This document shows, one piece after another, positions 26,921 to 36,232 of a stretch of DNA of 64,000 nucleotides. The notes beneath the pieces were generated by a model that was not told where the DNA came from, did no database searches, and saw only the letters and a list, made by a program, of their open reading frames with translations. Numbering within the stretch: the stretch's first letter is position 1; every line of letters starts with the position of its first letter. Origin of the DNA: Candidatus Pedobacter colombiensis. Its GTDB lineage: Bacteria > Bacteroidota > Bacteroidia > Sphingobacteriales > Sphingobacteriaceae. A program made the translations under genes and the position numbers. Where the stretch lies: contig CP119313.1 in assembly GCA_029202485.1 (NCBI GenBank), forward strand, positions 806,001-870,000, written 5' to 3'.

Positions 26921-28843
26921 TTATTCGGTTACAATTACAAAACCACCATAAGGTTTCATGGTAATTTGTGTTTCTTTTTTTAGTCCGATATCATTTGTTG
27001 CAAATGACAACTCGGCTGCTCCATCGGTAATTAACCGGCCTTTTTTTGCATAAGCAGAAAGATCCAGCTGAATTGTTTTTTCGGTCTTTTCTCCATTGAT
27101 ACCCGCTATATACCACTTGTTGCCTGCTTTACGTGCCATTACTACGAGTTTCCCGGGATACCCGTCTACAAGTTTTGTGTCTTCCCAGCTTACCGGAAGC
27201 TTTTGTAAAAAGCTTTTCACCTCTAGTGGGACAGTTGCCATTCCCTCTGGTGTTTCTGCAAGGTGTTGTATGCCTGACTGAAAAATAACCGGCAGGGCAA
27301 GCTCAAAAGCACTGCTGGTTATTCTGTTGATTTTTGGGATTTTATAAAGACACATAGGGGTGAAGTCCATAGGGTCAAAAATATTCCTGGTGAAGGGAAT
27401 TGTTGTGGCATGTGCCGGTTCCTCATTGGCATTGGCCTGCTCGAAAGTAATGAATTCCATTCCTTTAATGGATTCCATGGTGAGCAGGTTGGGGTATGTC
27501 CGCTGCCAGCCTCTTGGTAAAGTAGCACCATGACAGTTTACACTCAAGCCAAATCTGGCTGCATCTTCAAACAAGTCCTGATAATAAGCGATCATAGGTT
27601 GTCCGTCGCCACCAAAAAAGTCGACTTTGATACCTTTAATACCCATTTCTTTTAACAGCGCAAATTCTTTCAGACGATCTTGCTGAGTCAGCAACTTATT
27701 TTTGGGGGTGTATTTTACCGTGTTCCAGTCGCCCGCAGAGTTGTACCAAAGTAATAATCCTACTTTTTTGTTTTTGGCATAATCAGCAAGCTCCCTGATT
27801 TTGTCGTAACCAATTTTCCTGTCCCAATCTGCATCGATTAAACAATATTCCCATTGCATGGCAGCAGCAAAGTCTATGTATTTTTTTTGCAGCTCATAGT
27901 TGATAGAATTGTCCTTCAGGATGATCCAGCTCCAGGAAGCCCGCCCTTTTACAAAAGCGCTGGGGTCTATTTTGGCCAGAGCAGGGTAGGCCAGATCGGT
28001 GCCTAAAGTAGATTCTGTGACTGTTTTTAAACTGCCTACAGCAATTATCCGCCAGGGCGTATACCAGGGTAATGTAGATTCAGGGTTAACGGTTTTGTTG
28101 ATGAAAGACTCCCGGGGATCAGGCAAACCAACCCGGTACTTCCCATCGGGGGAATTTTGTTGTAAGCGCGTAGCGCAGTAATTGCGGTCTAGTCCAGCTT
28201 CGGTAACCAGTAGCCAGGTATCTTTGTAATTGAATAAAGCAGGATAAACCCATCCTGCAGCTGTAGGCGCAGGCTTTCCAATTTCTATTTCCTTCTGATA
28301 GTATTCTTCGTATGAGGGGTTGGTGCTTTCCCATCCGCTTTTAGCAATAGCCATGGGTTGCAGCCAAGCCTTTGTTCCGGTTAAAAAATGGAAAGAAGTC
28401 CGTTCTTCAGTAATGGTTTTAGGCTGAGTATCGCGCTCCGGGAAAAAATAACGGAATGCCACCCCGGCATCCGATACCTGAAAGATGATATCCATCTTTT
28501 TCCCTGCCGAATTTTGAAGATGAAAAATGCGCTTATTTGCTTCATAGTGATTTAAAAGTCGCTTTCCATTGTTCAGCGTATAACTATCACTTACCCTCGA
28601 AACTGCGGAGACCTGATTCAATGCAAGATCCTTTGAAAAATCTTCGTCAGATCTGACAATACCCAACTCCGCATCTTTCATTACCTGAACGCCTTTTCTG
28701 CTGATGTTGTAATAGAGCTTTTTACCATTCAGACTAACCTGAACTTTTAATTGTTGATCAGGGCTGTCTACCTGATATTGTGCGTTTACCTGTTGTATGT
28801 ACAGAGCGAACAGCAGCAGGCACAGGTACTTTAGTTTGTTCAT
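26921..28843 (-). CDS. GH97 retaining-type glycosidase (alpha-galactosidase/beta-L-arabinopyranosidase-like)
   Basis: A 640-aa protein with a signal peptide (LLLFALYIQQVNAQ), an N-terminal beta-super-sandwich (YQVDSPDQQLKVQVSLNG), a TIM barrel and a short C-terminal beta domain ending in KPYGGFVIV. The motif GIKVDFFGGDGQ places an Asp where retaining GH97 enzymes (BT1871 type) have their nucleophile, rather than the glutamates of inverting SusB-type alpha-glucosidases; the acid/base is probably Glu in TMESIKG. Expected activity is therefore alpha-galactosidase or beta-L-arabinopyranosidase, the latter fitting an arabinan/RG-I or arabinogalactan locus. Third gene of the operon, 4 bp after the GH51 gene. 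Confidence 0.87.
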   Translation of the reverse strand: MNKLKYLCLLLFALYIQQVNAQYQVDSPDQQLKVQVSLNGKKLYYNISRKGVQVMKDAELGIVRSDEDFSKDLALNQVSAVSRVSDSYTLNNGKRLLNHYEANKRIFHLQNSAGKKMDIIFQVSDAGVAFRYFFPERDTQPKTITEERTSFHFLTGTKAWLQPMAIAKSGWESTNPSYEEYYQKEIEIGKPAPTAAGWVYPALFNYKDTWLLVTEAGLDRNYCATRLQQNSPDGKYRVGLPDPRESFINKTVNPESTLPWYTPWRIIAVGSLKTVTESTLGTDLAYPALAKIDPSAFVKGRASWSWIILKDNSINYELQKKYIDFAAAMQWEYCLIDADWDRKIGYDKIRELADYAKNKKVGLLLWYNSAGDWNTVKYTPKNKLLTQQDRLKEFALLKEMGIKGIKVDFFGGDGQPMIAYYQDLFEDAARFGLSVNCHGATLPRGWQRTYPNLLTMESIKGMEFITFEQANANEEPAHATTIPFTRNIFDPMDFTPMCLYKIPKINRITSSAFELALPVIFQSGIQHLAETPEGMATVPLEVKSFLQKLPVSWEDTKLVDGYPGKLVVMARKAGNKWYIAGINGEKTEKTIQLDLSAYAKKGRLITDGAAELSFATNDIGLKKETQITMKPYGGFVIVTE

Positions 28844-28847
28844 GTCC

Positions 28848-30389
28848 TTATGATTTAAGTTCTAGTACAACTACAGATTGGGCCGGAAGCTCAACACTTA
28901 AATTGTTCCCGTTTTTTTTAGCACCATTGAACTTTGATATACCCACTTTATTGGGTTCTGTAAAAGAATTTACATCCGTAACATTTTTTGAGGTGATGAT
29001 TTGTCCGGAAACAGACTTCCAGGTTAAACCATTTAAGGCGGTATTCAATTTAATGCTGTTTTTTGGATCAAGGTTTACCAATGAAATATGGATGGTGCCC
29101 GAGGCATCCTGTGAAGCAGAAACATTAAGTGCAGGAATCTTTTTATCTCCCGAAACATAGTCAGGACTTACAAAATCTATCGGCAAATATTTGGCATCCT
29201 GATGCACCTGATAAAGATCAAACACATGATAAGTAGGGGTAAGGATCATCTTGTTTTTTTCGGTAAGGATAAGCGCCTGCAATACATTTATCGTTTGTGC
29301 CAGGTTGGCCATTTTTACCCTATCAGAATGGTTGTTAAAAATGTTCAGGGTTGTGGCGGCTATTAAAGCGTCACGCAGACTGTTTTGCTGATAAAGGAAA
29401 CCGGGATTGGTTCCTGGCTCTACATTTGTCCATACTCCCCATTCGTCAACAATTAAAGCTACCTTCTTTGAGGGATCGTATTTATCCATAATGGCTGAAT
29501 GCTTAGCCACAATTTCGTCCATTCTCAGGCAGTTTTTCATGGTATTGAAGTACTGGCTTTCATCAAATGCAGTAGCCGAACCCTTGTCTTTCCAGTTTCC
29601 TGTAGGTATGGTATAATAGTGCAAGGTTAATCCCCACATGCGGTTCCCAATGTTTTTCATACAAGTTTCTGTCCAGTTGTAGTCTTCAGAATTGGCACCA
29701 CTGGCTATTCTTTTAAGTGGAGCACCCTCATAATTGCGCGCATAAGTGGCGTATCTTTTATATAAGTCGCTATAATATTGTGGTGTCATGTTACCGCCAC
29801 AGCCCCAACTTTCATTGCCTACACCCCAGAATGAAACCTTCCATGGTTTTTCCCTCCCATTTTGTTTACGAAGGGTAGCCATCGGACTTACCCCATCAAA
29901 ATTCAGGTACTCCACCCATTTCGCCATTTCTTCAACAGTACCACTACCAACGTTTCCGGCAATGTAAGGCTCACAATTAAGCATTTCACAGAGCTGCAAA
30001 AACTCATGTGTACCAAAACTGTTGTCTTCCGTCACACCACCCCAATTGGTATTTACCATTTTGGGCCTTTGGTTTCTTAGGCCAATGCCATCCCGCCAAT
30101 GATATTCATCTGCAAAACATCCTCCTGGCCAGCGTAAGTTGGGCACCTTTATCTTTTTTAAAGCATCAACAATATCCAACCTGATGCGGTCTTTATTAGG
30201 AATGGTCGAATTCTCATCTACCCAGAAACCATCATAAATACAACGGCCAAGGTGTTCGGCAAAGTGCCCGTAAATATGTTTGCTGATGATTTGTTTGTCA
30301 GCAGGTTTAATATTTAATTGCGTTGTGTTTTGAGCAGGGCTGATAAAAGGGATCAGTAGGCCTAAAAGAGTAAAACGTAATGATTTCAT
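28848..30389 (-). CDS. GH51 alpha-L-arabinofuranosidase (short form), secreted
   Basis: A 513-aa protein with a signal peptide (SLRFTLLGLLIPFISPAQN). It is a standard GH51: HIYGHFAEHLGRCIYDG near the N-terminus, WPGGCFADEYHWRDGIG, NTNWGGVTEDNSFG, the acid/base in WGVGNESWGCGG and the nucleophile in LIVDEWGVWT, then a C-terminal beta-sandwich. It hydrolyses terminal alpha-L-arabinofuranosides from arabinan or arabinoxylan oligosaccharides by a retaining mechanism. Paired with a second, larger GH51 upstream, from which it is separated by 53 AT-rich bases. Confidence 0.95.
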   Translation of the reverse strand: MKSLRFTLLGLLIPFISPAQNTTQLNIKPADKQIISKHIYGHFAEHLGRCIYDGFWVDENSTIPNKDRIRLDIVDALKKIKVPNLRWPGGCFADEYHWRDGIGLRNQRPKMVNTNWGGVTEDNSFGTHEFLQLCEMLNCEPYIAGNVGSGTVEEMAKWVEYLNFDGVSPMATLRKQNGREKPWKVSFWGVGNESWGCGGNMTPQYYSDLYKRYATYARNYEGAPLKRIASGANSEDYNWTETCMKNIGNRMWGLTLHYYTIPTGNWKDKGSATAFDESQYFNTMKNCLRMDEIVAKHSAIMDKYDPSKKVALIVDEWGVWTNVEPGTNPGFLYQQNSLRDALIAATTLNIFNNHSDRVKMANLAQTINVLQALILTEKNKMILTPTYHVFDLYQVHQDAKYLPIDFVSPDYVSGDKKIPALNVSASQDASGTIHISLVNLDPKNSIKLNTALNGLTWKSVSGQIITSKNVTDVNSFTEPNKVGISKFNGAKKNGNNLSVELPAQSVVVLELKS

Positions 30390-30442
30390 TTTAAGTGCTG
30401 TTTATATGGTTTTATAATTTGGTTTATAAATTGATGTTCATA

Positions 30443-32452
30443 CTATTTAAAAGGGATTTGGATCACATTAAAGGAGTAAGGCTTGAGCTTCATGTGGAGT
30501 TGCCCGTCTTTTAATTTAACCGATGTTTGTTTAGGACTAATTGCAGTTGGCAGATTAAAGGTATTGGTCTCCGTAAATGAATTGCCGGTCATTTCTTCTA
30601 CAAGCCCCTTCATCATAAATTTACTGGGATTGGCTATACTGAAATCAGCATCCTGTAATTTGTCTGAATGGTTCACAATTTTAACGATCAGTTCTTTGCG
30701 CTTTTGGTCAATGACAGCGGAAGCATAAAGCCCGGCTTGCCCCGTTACAGGTTTATCGTCAAGTAAAATTGAAGCAAGCTCGGTACCTTTATTTAACGAA
30801 AATAGTTTTTGAACATAATAGTCCGGTGTGCCGTAACATTTCAGGTTATCTACCCAAATCATATCCGGAGCCCACTGCCAGGCATCAATATGTGCAAAAA
30901 GAGGGGCGTAAGATGCCATTTCTATAACCTCAGCATTGCGTTCCAGACCGGTCATAAAAGCTGCAGCAGCAATGGCACTTTGCCAGTTGTTTCTTTCGCT
31001 GCCGATAATGGCCTTATCTGCATGTACGGCGTACTCACCTGCAAAAACTTTGCTCCCATTTCTAGCATAGGTATCATATCTACCTGCATTTTTCAGAAAC
31101 CAATCTGCCGGGCGGTAATAATGTTCATCAATAATATCCGTGTTCAGCTGTCTGAGGTTATTGTTAAGAAAATGAAAACGTTCATTATCCGGATCAGTGC
31201 CTGAACTGGCGATGAGTTTAAAGTTTGGGTATCTGGCCTTAATTGCGTCTGTGAAAACCTTTAAACGTTCCAGGTATTGAGGTCCCCAGTTTTCGTTACC
31301 AACACCCATCATTTTTAGATTAAAAGGCTTTGGATGGCCCATCTCTGCACGCACCTTTCCCCATTTACTGTCAACATCGCCATTGGCAAATTCAATCAAA
31401 TCTAAAGCATCCTTAACATAAGGATCCAGCTCTTCTAAAGCGGCCACCTCGCCCGTGTTAAACTGGCAAGCCATACCACAGTTCAATATGGGCAGAGGTT
31501 CTGCACCAATATCTTCTGACAACTGGAAGTATTCAAAGAATCCAAGACCAAAGGTTTGATAATAATCTGGCGCTGCACGGTGAGGAAATTCGGTATTCCA
31601 CCTGTTGATCATCGTTTGTCTTTCTTCCACCGGTCCAATTGTTTTTTTCCATTGGTAACGGTTTGCCAGATCAACACCCTCTACGATGCAGCCACCCGGA
31701 AAACGTACAAATCCAGGCTTCATATCTGCCAGCATTTGCACCATATCAGCTCTTAATCCACCGGGGCGTTTCATCCATGTATCTTCCGGAAAAAGTGATA
31801 GCATATCCAGGTCAATCTTTCCATTACCTTCAAACCAGATGGTCAATCTGGCCTTAGGATCGGTCTCCGTGGCGTAAAAACTGGAAGTTTGTTTTTTCCA
31901 GGTATTGCTGCTTTCAGCTGGAACTAATTCACCCTGCCCAATAATTTTATTGTCCTTGCCAAGCAGCTCAACATGAAGTTTAACCCCCTTAGCAGTTTGT
32001 CTGTACAAGATGGAAAAGTCATAGCGCAGCCCCTTTTTAATCCCCATCCCTTTAAAACCTTCATTGGTAATGCCCAGGCTTCGAGGTTCAGGATTACTTA
32101 CAGTAACCTGAAGATACCTTGGGTTGTTCGGGTTGTCATCTTTACGGTTTACAACCAACAATTCGCCTTCCGTAGCTTTTTTACGCTGTATGGTCCAGCC
32201 CATTAGTGGTTTGCCAAATTCAAAAGAACGGTTCTTTATGAGTTCAGCATAGATGCCCCCATCGGCACCGAAATTGATATCCTCAAAAAAAACACCCCAC
32301 ATGGTCCCTGGTATTTTTACAGCAGGTTGTTCAGTCTTTACTTTAAACACCAGGTTGGATTGGGCTAAACAAGGATTGAAAGATTCAGAAAATAATAGGA
32401 TTAAAACGGAAAAAACCATCAATACCTTTTGGAATTTAGAATAGCGTTGCAT
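30443..32452 (-). CDS. GH51 alpha-L-arabinofuranosidase (long form with N-terminal module), secreted
   Basis: A 669-aa protein; signal segment to CLAQSN. It opens with PGTMWGVFFEDINFGADGGIYAELI, then a CBM4/9-like sandwich insertion (~75-190), then the barrel with FVRFPGGCIVEG, acid/base in MGVGNENWGP and nucleophile in KVFAGEYAVH. This long GH51 architecture is often found in plant-glycan loci and acts on arabinan or arabinoxylan polymers, complementing the short form downstream. It is the first gene of a five-gene operon and is transcribed away from the GntR-family regulator, with a palindrome in the shared promoter. Confidence 0.93.
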   Translation of the reverse strand: MQRYSKFQKVLMVFSVLILLFSESFNPCLAQSNLVFKVKTEQPAVKIPGTMWGVFFEDINFGADGGIYAELIKNRSFEFGKPLMGWTIQRKKATEGELLVVNRKDDNPNNPRYLQVTVSNPEPRSLGITNEGFKGMGIKKGLRYDFSILYRQTAKGVKLHVELLGKDNKIIGQGELVPAESSNTWKKQTSSFYATETDPKARLTIWFEGNGKIDLDMLSLFPEDTWMKRPGGLRADMVQMLADMKPGFVRFPGGCIVEGVDLANRYQWKKTIGPVEERQTMINRWNTEFPHRAAPDYYQTFGLGFFEYFQLSEDIGAEPLPILNCGMACQFNTGEVAALEELDPYVKDALDLIEFANGDVDSKWGKVRAEMGHPKPFNLKMMGVGNENWGPQYLERLKVFTDAIKARYPNFKLIASSGTDPDNERFHFLNNNLRQLNTDIIDEHYYRPADWFLKNAGRYDTYARNGSKVFAGEYAVHADKAIIGSERNNWQSAIAAAAFMTGLERNAEVIEMASYAPLFAHIDAWQWAPDMIWVDNLKCYGTPDYYVQKLFSLNKGTELASILLDDKPVTGQAGLYASAVIDQKRKELIVKIVNHSDKLQDADFSIANPSKFMMKGLVEEMTGNSFTETNTFNLPTAISPKQTSVKLKDGQLHMKLKPYSFNVIQIPFK

Positions 32453-32538
32453 GAATTCGGTTTATATACTTGGTTCGTATCTGTAAATTAGTTTGAAAAT
32501 ACGAATAATAGTCAATTTAACGTTTAATTTTTAAATAA

Positions 32539-32577
32539 TTATTTATGCAATCTTTCCGAGAACGATTGCGTAAATAA
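32539..32577. promoter_or_regulatory. Palindromic operator candidate in GH51/GntR divergent promoter
   Basis: Two 14-nt arms (32539-32552 and 32564-32577; cores TTATGCAATC and GATTGCGTAA) pair with one mismatch around an 11-nt spacer whose inner TTC/GAA bases are also symmetric. Dyad symmetry of this size in the promoter between a GntR-type regulator and its neighbouring arabinofuranosidase operon is what an autoregulating AraR-like repressor would use. Binding itself is inference. Confidence 0.6.
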
Positions 32578-32638
32578 ACTTGCTATTTAGCTGTTCTTTA
32601 GTAATATTAGAGTTCCGAAAAGGACTAGCCAAATAACC

Positions 32639-33670
32639 ATGAAATTAACGGATTCTTATAAATACATCAGTATTGATGAATATTCTGCAACGCCAAAGTA
32701 TATCCAGCTTACGAACTCTATTTTGTCGGCTATAGAGGCAGGTCACATTAAGAAGGACGATATCCTTCCTTCAATTTGCGACATTAGTAATGAGCTGGAA
32801 ATTTCGAGGGATACAGTCGAAAAAGCTTATAAGAATTTAAAAAATATAGGTGTATTAACATCCATTCCGGGTAGAGGTTTTTATATCCTGGATACTGCAT
32901 TCAGACAAACACTAAAGGTCTGCCTGCTTTTTAATAAGCTAAGCGTTTATAAAAAAATAGTTTATGATTCCTTTTTATCTGCTTTAGGTGAAGGTGCCGC
33001 AACCGATTTATTCATCTATAACAATGATTTTAGAATTTTTAAGAACTTTCTTGAAGATAAAAGAGATCGCTATTCGCATTTTGTAATCATTCCACATTTC
33101 TTAGAGGGAAAAGACCACGCTTACGAAGTGATCAATACCATTCCAAAACAAAAGCTCATCATTTTGGATAAGAGAATACCCGGTATTACAGGAGATTACG
33201 CGGGTGTATATGAAGATTTTGAAAATGATATCTATAGATCCCTGGAAGAAGCCTGCCCCTCTTTAAGTAAATATCATACCTTAAAACTCATATTCCCGGC
33301 CAATAGTTATTACCCCAAGGAGATTGCAAAAGGATTTTCCAGATTTTGTCAGCATTATGCATTTGCTTATCATTTGGTCAATAACATAGCTGAAGAGCCA
33401 ATAAATGAAGGAGAAGCCTATATCAATCTTTTAGAAGACGATTTGGTGATTCTGATAGAAAGGATTCAATTGCTGAAGTTGAAAATAGGAAAACAAGTTG
33501 GAATTATATCTTATAATGAGGCCCCTATAAAACGAGTCATATTGAATGGTATCACCACCATTTCCACAGATTTTTCCCGAATGGGAAATCTTGCCGCTAA
33601 TCTGATCCGCGAAAATTCCCGTGAACATATTGATGTTCCCTTTCATTTAACATTGCGCGATTCTCTTTAA
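32639..33670 (+). CDS. GntR-family transcriptional regulator with sugar-sensor-like C-terminus
   Basis: A 343-aa protein. Residues ~15-85 form a GntR winged helix-turn-helix (PKYIQLTNSILSAIEAGHIKKDDILPSICDISNELEISRDTVEKAYKNL, wing at IPGRGFYI). The rest (~90-343) resembles a periplasmic-binding-protein/LacI-type effector domain, an architecture used by AraR and related Bacteroidota regulators. It probably senses arabinose or a related sugar and controls the divergent GH51-GH97-GH43 operon through the palindrome in the shared promoter; effector and target are inference. No hybrid two-component sensor is present in the window, so this is the only candidate regulator of the pectin locus seen. 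Confidence 0.83.
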   Translation: MKLTDSYKYISIDEYSATPKYIQLTNSILSAIEAGHIKKDDILPSICDISNELEISRDTVEKAYKNLKNIGVLTSIPGRGFYILDTAFRQTLKVCLLFNKLSVYKKIVYDSFLSALGEGAATDLFIYNNDFRIFKNFLEDKRDRYSHFVIIPHFLEGKDHAYEVINTIPKQKLIILDKRIPGITGDYAGVYEDFENDIYRSLEEACPSLSKYHTLKLIFPANSYYPKEIAKGFSRFCQHYAFAYHLVNNIAEEPINEGEAYINLLEDDLVILIERIQLLKLKIGKQVGIISYNEAPIKRVILNGITTISTDFSRMGNLAANLIRENSREHIDVPFHLTLRDSL

Positions 33671-33698
33671 TGGTTGTTTTAGAGATGAATGGTATATG

Positions 33699-34268
33699 TT
33701 ATAGCCCTGTATTGTTTCTAAACAACTTAATGGCAATGGCTAACAGGATAATTCCGAAGGCCTTTCTTAAAACATTTAAGCCTGATTTTCCAAATAGCTT
33801 TTCTAAGCGTTCTGTATTCTTTAAAACAAAATAAACAAACAACATATTAACCAGAATGCCGACAATAATGTTTTGAGTAGCATATTCTGTTTTTAAAGAC
33901 AGGAGGGTAGTCATGGTTCCTGCACCCGCAATCAATGGAAATGCCAACGGAACAATAGATACAGTTTCCGGGGCATCACCTTCCTTAAATATGGTTAAGC
34001 CTAATATCATTTCCATTGCAATAAAAAAGATCACCATGGAGCCCGCAATGGCGAACGATTCTACATCCAGACCAATTACCTTTAGTAAGGTTTCTCCTGC
34101 AAATAAAAAGAGAACCATTAAAATGGTTGCTACTATGGTTGCTTTCTCTGATTGGATATGACCTGCCTTTTTTCTAAGCTCTATTACGATGGGAATAGCA
34201 CCCAAAATATCAATGATAGCAAATAAGACCATTGAGGTGGAAAGGATTTGACGAAAATTGAATTCCAT
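33699..34268 (-). CDS. marC: MarC-family integral membrane protein
   Basis: A 189-aa protein from the chosen ATG (MEFNFRQILSTSMVLF); a longer frame would run back through a terminator and is unlikely. Six hydrophobic helices are visible, with the MarC-family signatures FAIIDILGAIPIVIEL near the start and VPLAFPLIAGAGTMTTLL in the middle. The function of the family is not established; older links to multiple antibiotic resistance were not upheld. It is monocistronic, ends 28 bp from the convergent GntR gene and is separated from the upstream permease gene by a terminator. Confidence 0.87.
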   Translation of the reverse strand: MEFNFRQILSTSMVLFAIIDILGAIPIVIELRKKAGHIQSEKATIVATILMVLFLFAGETLLKVIGLDVESFAIAGSMVIFFIAMEMILGLTIFKEGDAPETVSIVPLAFPLIAGAGTMTTLLSLKTEYATQNIIVGILVNMLFVYFVLKNTERLEKLFGKSGLNVLRKAFGIILLAIAIKLFRNNTGL

Positions 34269-34300
34269 AGCGGTAGATTTAGAATACAAAGTAACGGAAA

Positions 34301-34333
34301 AAAAAGACTCCTGCACTTTTTTTGTACAGGAGC
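34301..34333 (-). terminator. Rho-independent terminator downstream of the APC permease
   Basis: On the reverse strand a 9-bp stem (CTCCTGTAC/GTGCAGGAG, one G-U pair) with an A7 loop is followed by a run of eight T, a textbook intrinsic terminator for the permease gene. Confidence 0.8.
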
Positions 34334-34355
34334 TTTTTTTATGAAGTTAAATATG

Positions 34356-36053
34356 CTATTTAGCAGTTACCTTACTGGCAGTAGCCGCTTTAATTACATA
34401 AAGAATAGTATGTGCAGCGGCAAAAATCAATGAGAAATAGTATAATCCGCTGTCAGCGCCATCTGTAATGTGATGGTGAATAATGGCAACCAGAACTAAA
34501 AATACACCTAAAGCCAAACCAATATAAGAAATGGTTTTAGTGCTTTTCATCAAGGTAGTTTGTTTGTTGTCCGATAGTAAACTGTTTTTCATACCATAGA
34601 ACAGGTAAACATCTAAACCAATGATCATCCAAACCAATAAACGTACCCAGGTATCTAAAGGTAAAAACACCATCATTCCTAAGCAAACAGCTATGCCTAA
34701 AATTGGAATTAACGGAACCAATGGCACTTTAAAAGCTCTCGGTAAATCCGGCATCCTTTTTCTTAAAATAACTACACCTATACATACCAGGATAAAGGCA
34801 AGCAAGGTACCAATACTAGTCATTTCACCAACGACAGTAGCTGGTACGAAGGCTGCAAATAAACTTACAAATACCATGAACAATAGATTACTTTTTGCCG
34901 GGGTACTGTATTTAGGGTGCACTTTTGAGAAAACCTTAGGTAATAAGCCATCTTTACTCATGGAGAAGAATACCCTTGATTGTCCCAATAGCATCACCAG
35001 AATTACTGAAGCATAACCACCCAGGATGGCAAGAATGATTAATTTATTTAACCATGGATAAGCTGGGGTAACAATTCCGGCTGCATTTTTAACGCCCATA
35101 TTGTCAATTGCAACAGCCACAGGAGCAATACCATCCTGACCTTTAAACAGATCGTAATTGGCAACACCTGTCATAACATGAGCAAAAAGAATATATAAGA
35201 TGGTACAGATAAATAAAGAAACCAGGATACCAATTGGCATATCTCTTTTCGGATTTTTTGCTTCCTGTGCAGCAGTTGATACGGCATCAAAGCCTATGTA
35301 GGCAAAGAATACAATTCCGGCAGCCCTGATTACACCACCCCATCCGTGCATAAATACACTTTCGTGGCCCGGTTTATCAGCAGGGATAAAGTATGGCGAA
35401 TAATTTTCGGCATTGATGTATTTCCATCCAAGGAAGATAAAGATGAAAACGATAATCACTTTAATGGATACAATAAGCCCATTTACAAAAGCAGATTCGC
35501 TTGTTCCTCTAATCAATACAAAGGACATTAAAACAATGATAAATACAGCAGGTAAATTAAACATACCATGAACAATAGTACCATCTAATAGCGTAACATG
35601 TTCAAAAGGTGACATGGTTACCTGTGGCGGGAGGTGAAGGTCGTAATATCCTAGAAATTTGACTAAGTACCTGCTCCAGCTAATAGAAACTGTTGCAGCT
35701 CCTAAAGCATATTCTAAAACAAGATCCCAACCGATAACCCAAGCTACAAATTCGCCCATGGTGGCATACGAATAAGTGTAGGCACTACCGGCAACAGGTA
35801 TCATGGAGGCAAACTCTGCATAGCATAATCCTGCAAAACCGCATCCTAATGCTGCAATGATAAAGGAAATGGTAATAGCAGGACCGGCATTGTTGGCGGC
35901 TGCCGAACCGGTAATGGAAAAAAGGCCAGCCCCTATAATTGCTCCAATACCTAAAGCAACCAGGTTTACCGGCCCAAGTGTTCTTTTTAGTGTTCCCTCA
36001 CCGCTCTCTGCTGCTTCCTTGGTGAGTAAGTCGATCGACTTTCTAAAATTCAT
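34356..36053 (-). CDS. APC-superfamily amino-acid permease (cationic amino-acid transporter type)
   Basis: A 565-aa protein with ~14 predicted membrane segments. The amino-terminal TLGPVNLVALGIGAIIGAGLFSITGSAA and the FAYIGFDAVSTAAQEAKNPKRDMPIGI motif are typical of the CAT/YfnA branch of APC transporters, and the length exceeds the 12-TM members by the expected two helices. It likely takes up an amino acid by proton symport at the inner membrane; the substrate is not readable. It has its own terminator and an A/C-rich leader (ATTAAACTAAACCACAAATT before ATG). Confidence 0.88.
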   Translation of the reverse strand: MNFRKSIDLLTKEAAESGEGTLKRTLGPVNLVALGIGAIIGAGLFSITGSAAANNAGPAITISFIIAALGCGFAGLCYAEFASMIPVAGSAYTYSYATMGEFVAWVIGWDLVLEYALGAATVSISWSRYLVKFLGYYDLHLPPQVTMSPFEHVTLLDGTIVHGMFNLPAVFIIVLMSFVLIRGTSESAFVNGLIVSIKVIIVFIFIFLGWKYINAENYSPYFIPADKPGHESVFMHGWGGVIRAAGIVFFAYIGFDAVSTAAQEAKNPKRDMPIGILVSLFICTILYILFAHVMTGVANYDLFKGQDGIAPVAVAIDNMGVKNAAGIVTPAYPWLNKLIILAILGGYASVILVMLLGQSRVFFSMSKDGLLPKVFSKVHPKYSTPAKSNLLFMVFVSLFAAFVPATVVGEMTSIGTLLAFILVCIGVVILRKRMPDLPRAFKVPLVPLIPILGIAVCLGMMVFLPLDTWVRLLVWMIIGLDVYLFYGMKNSLLSDNKQTTLMKSTKTISYIGLALGVFLVLVAIIHHHITDGADSGLYYFSLIFAAAHTILYVIKAATASKVTAK

Positions 36054-36180
36054 AATTTGTGGTTTAGTTTAATAAGTTAGTTTTTTATATGTTGCTGTTT
36101 AATTTGAATTGCTGTTTTGTTGATAGGTATAAAATTTACAATTATCATGTGAGTGTCAAACCTAAAGAAAATATATCTAA

Positions 36181-36217
36181 AAATAAAAGGGATTCTTTTT
36201 AGAAATCCCTTTTATTT
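36181..36217. terminator. Terminator with perfect 14-bp stem downstream of hppA
   Basis: AAATAAAAGGGATT pairs exactly with AATCCCTTTTATTT around a 9-nt loop. Flanking T-runs exist in both orientations; the reverse orientation would end the hppA transcript, whose stop lies 16 bp upstream. Confidence 0.8.
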
Positions 36218-36232
36218 TTTTAACTATTTAGA

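Noticed and set aside
26921..28843. GH97 as a SusB-type inverting alpha-glucosidase
   Set aside because: The VDFFGGDG motif supplies an Asp nucleophile typical of the retaining branch, and the locus is pectic, not starch-related.
34201..34316. N-terminal extension of MarC to an upstream start
   Set aside because: The extension would be encoded across the permease terminator; the ATG at MEFNF gives a normal MarC N-terminus.
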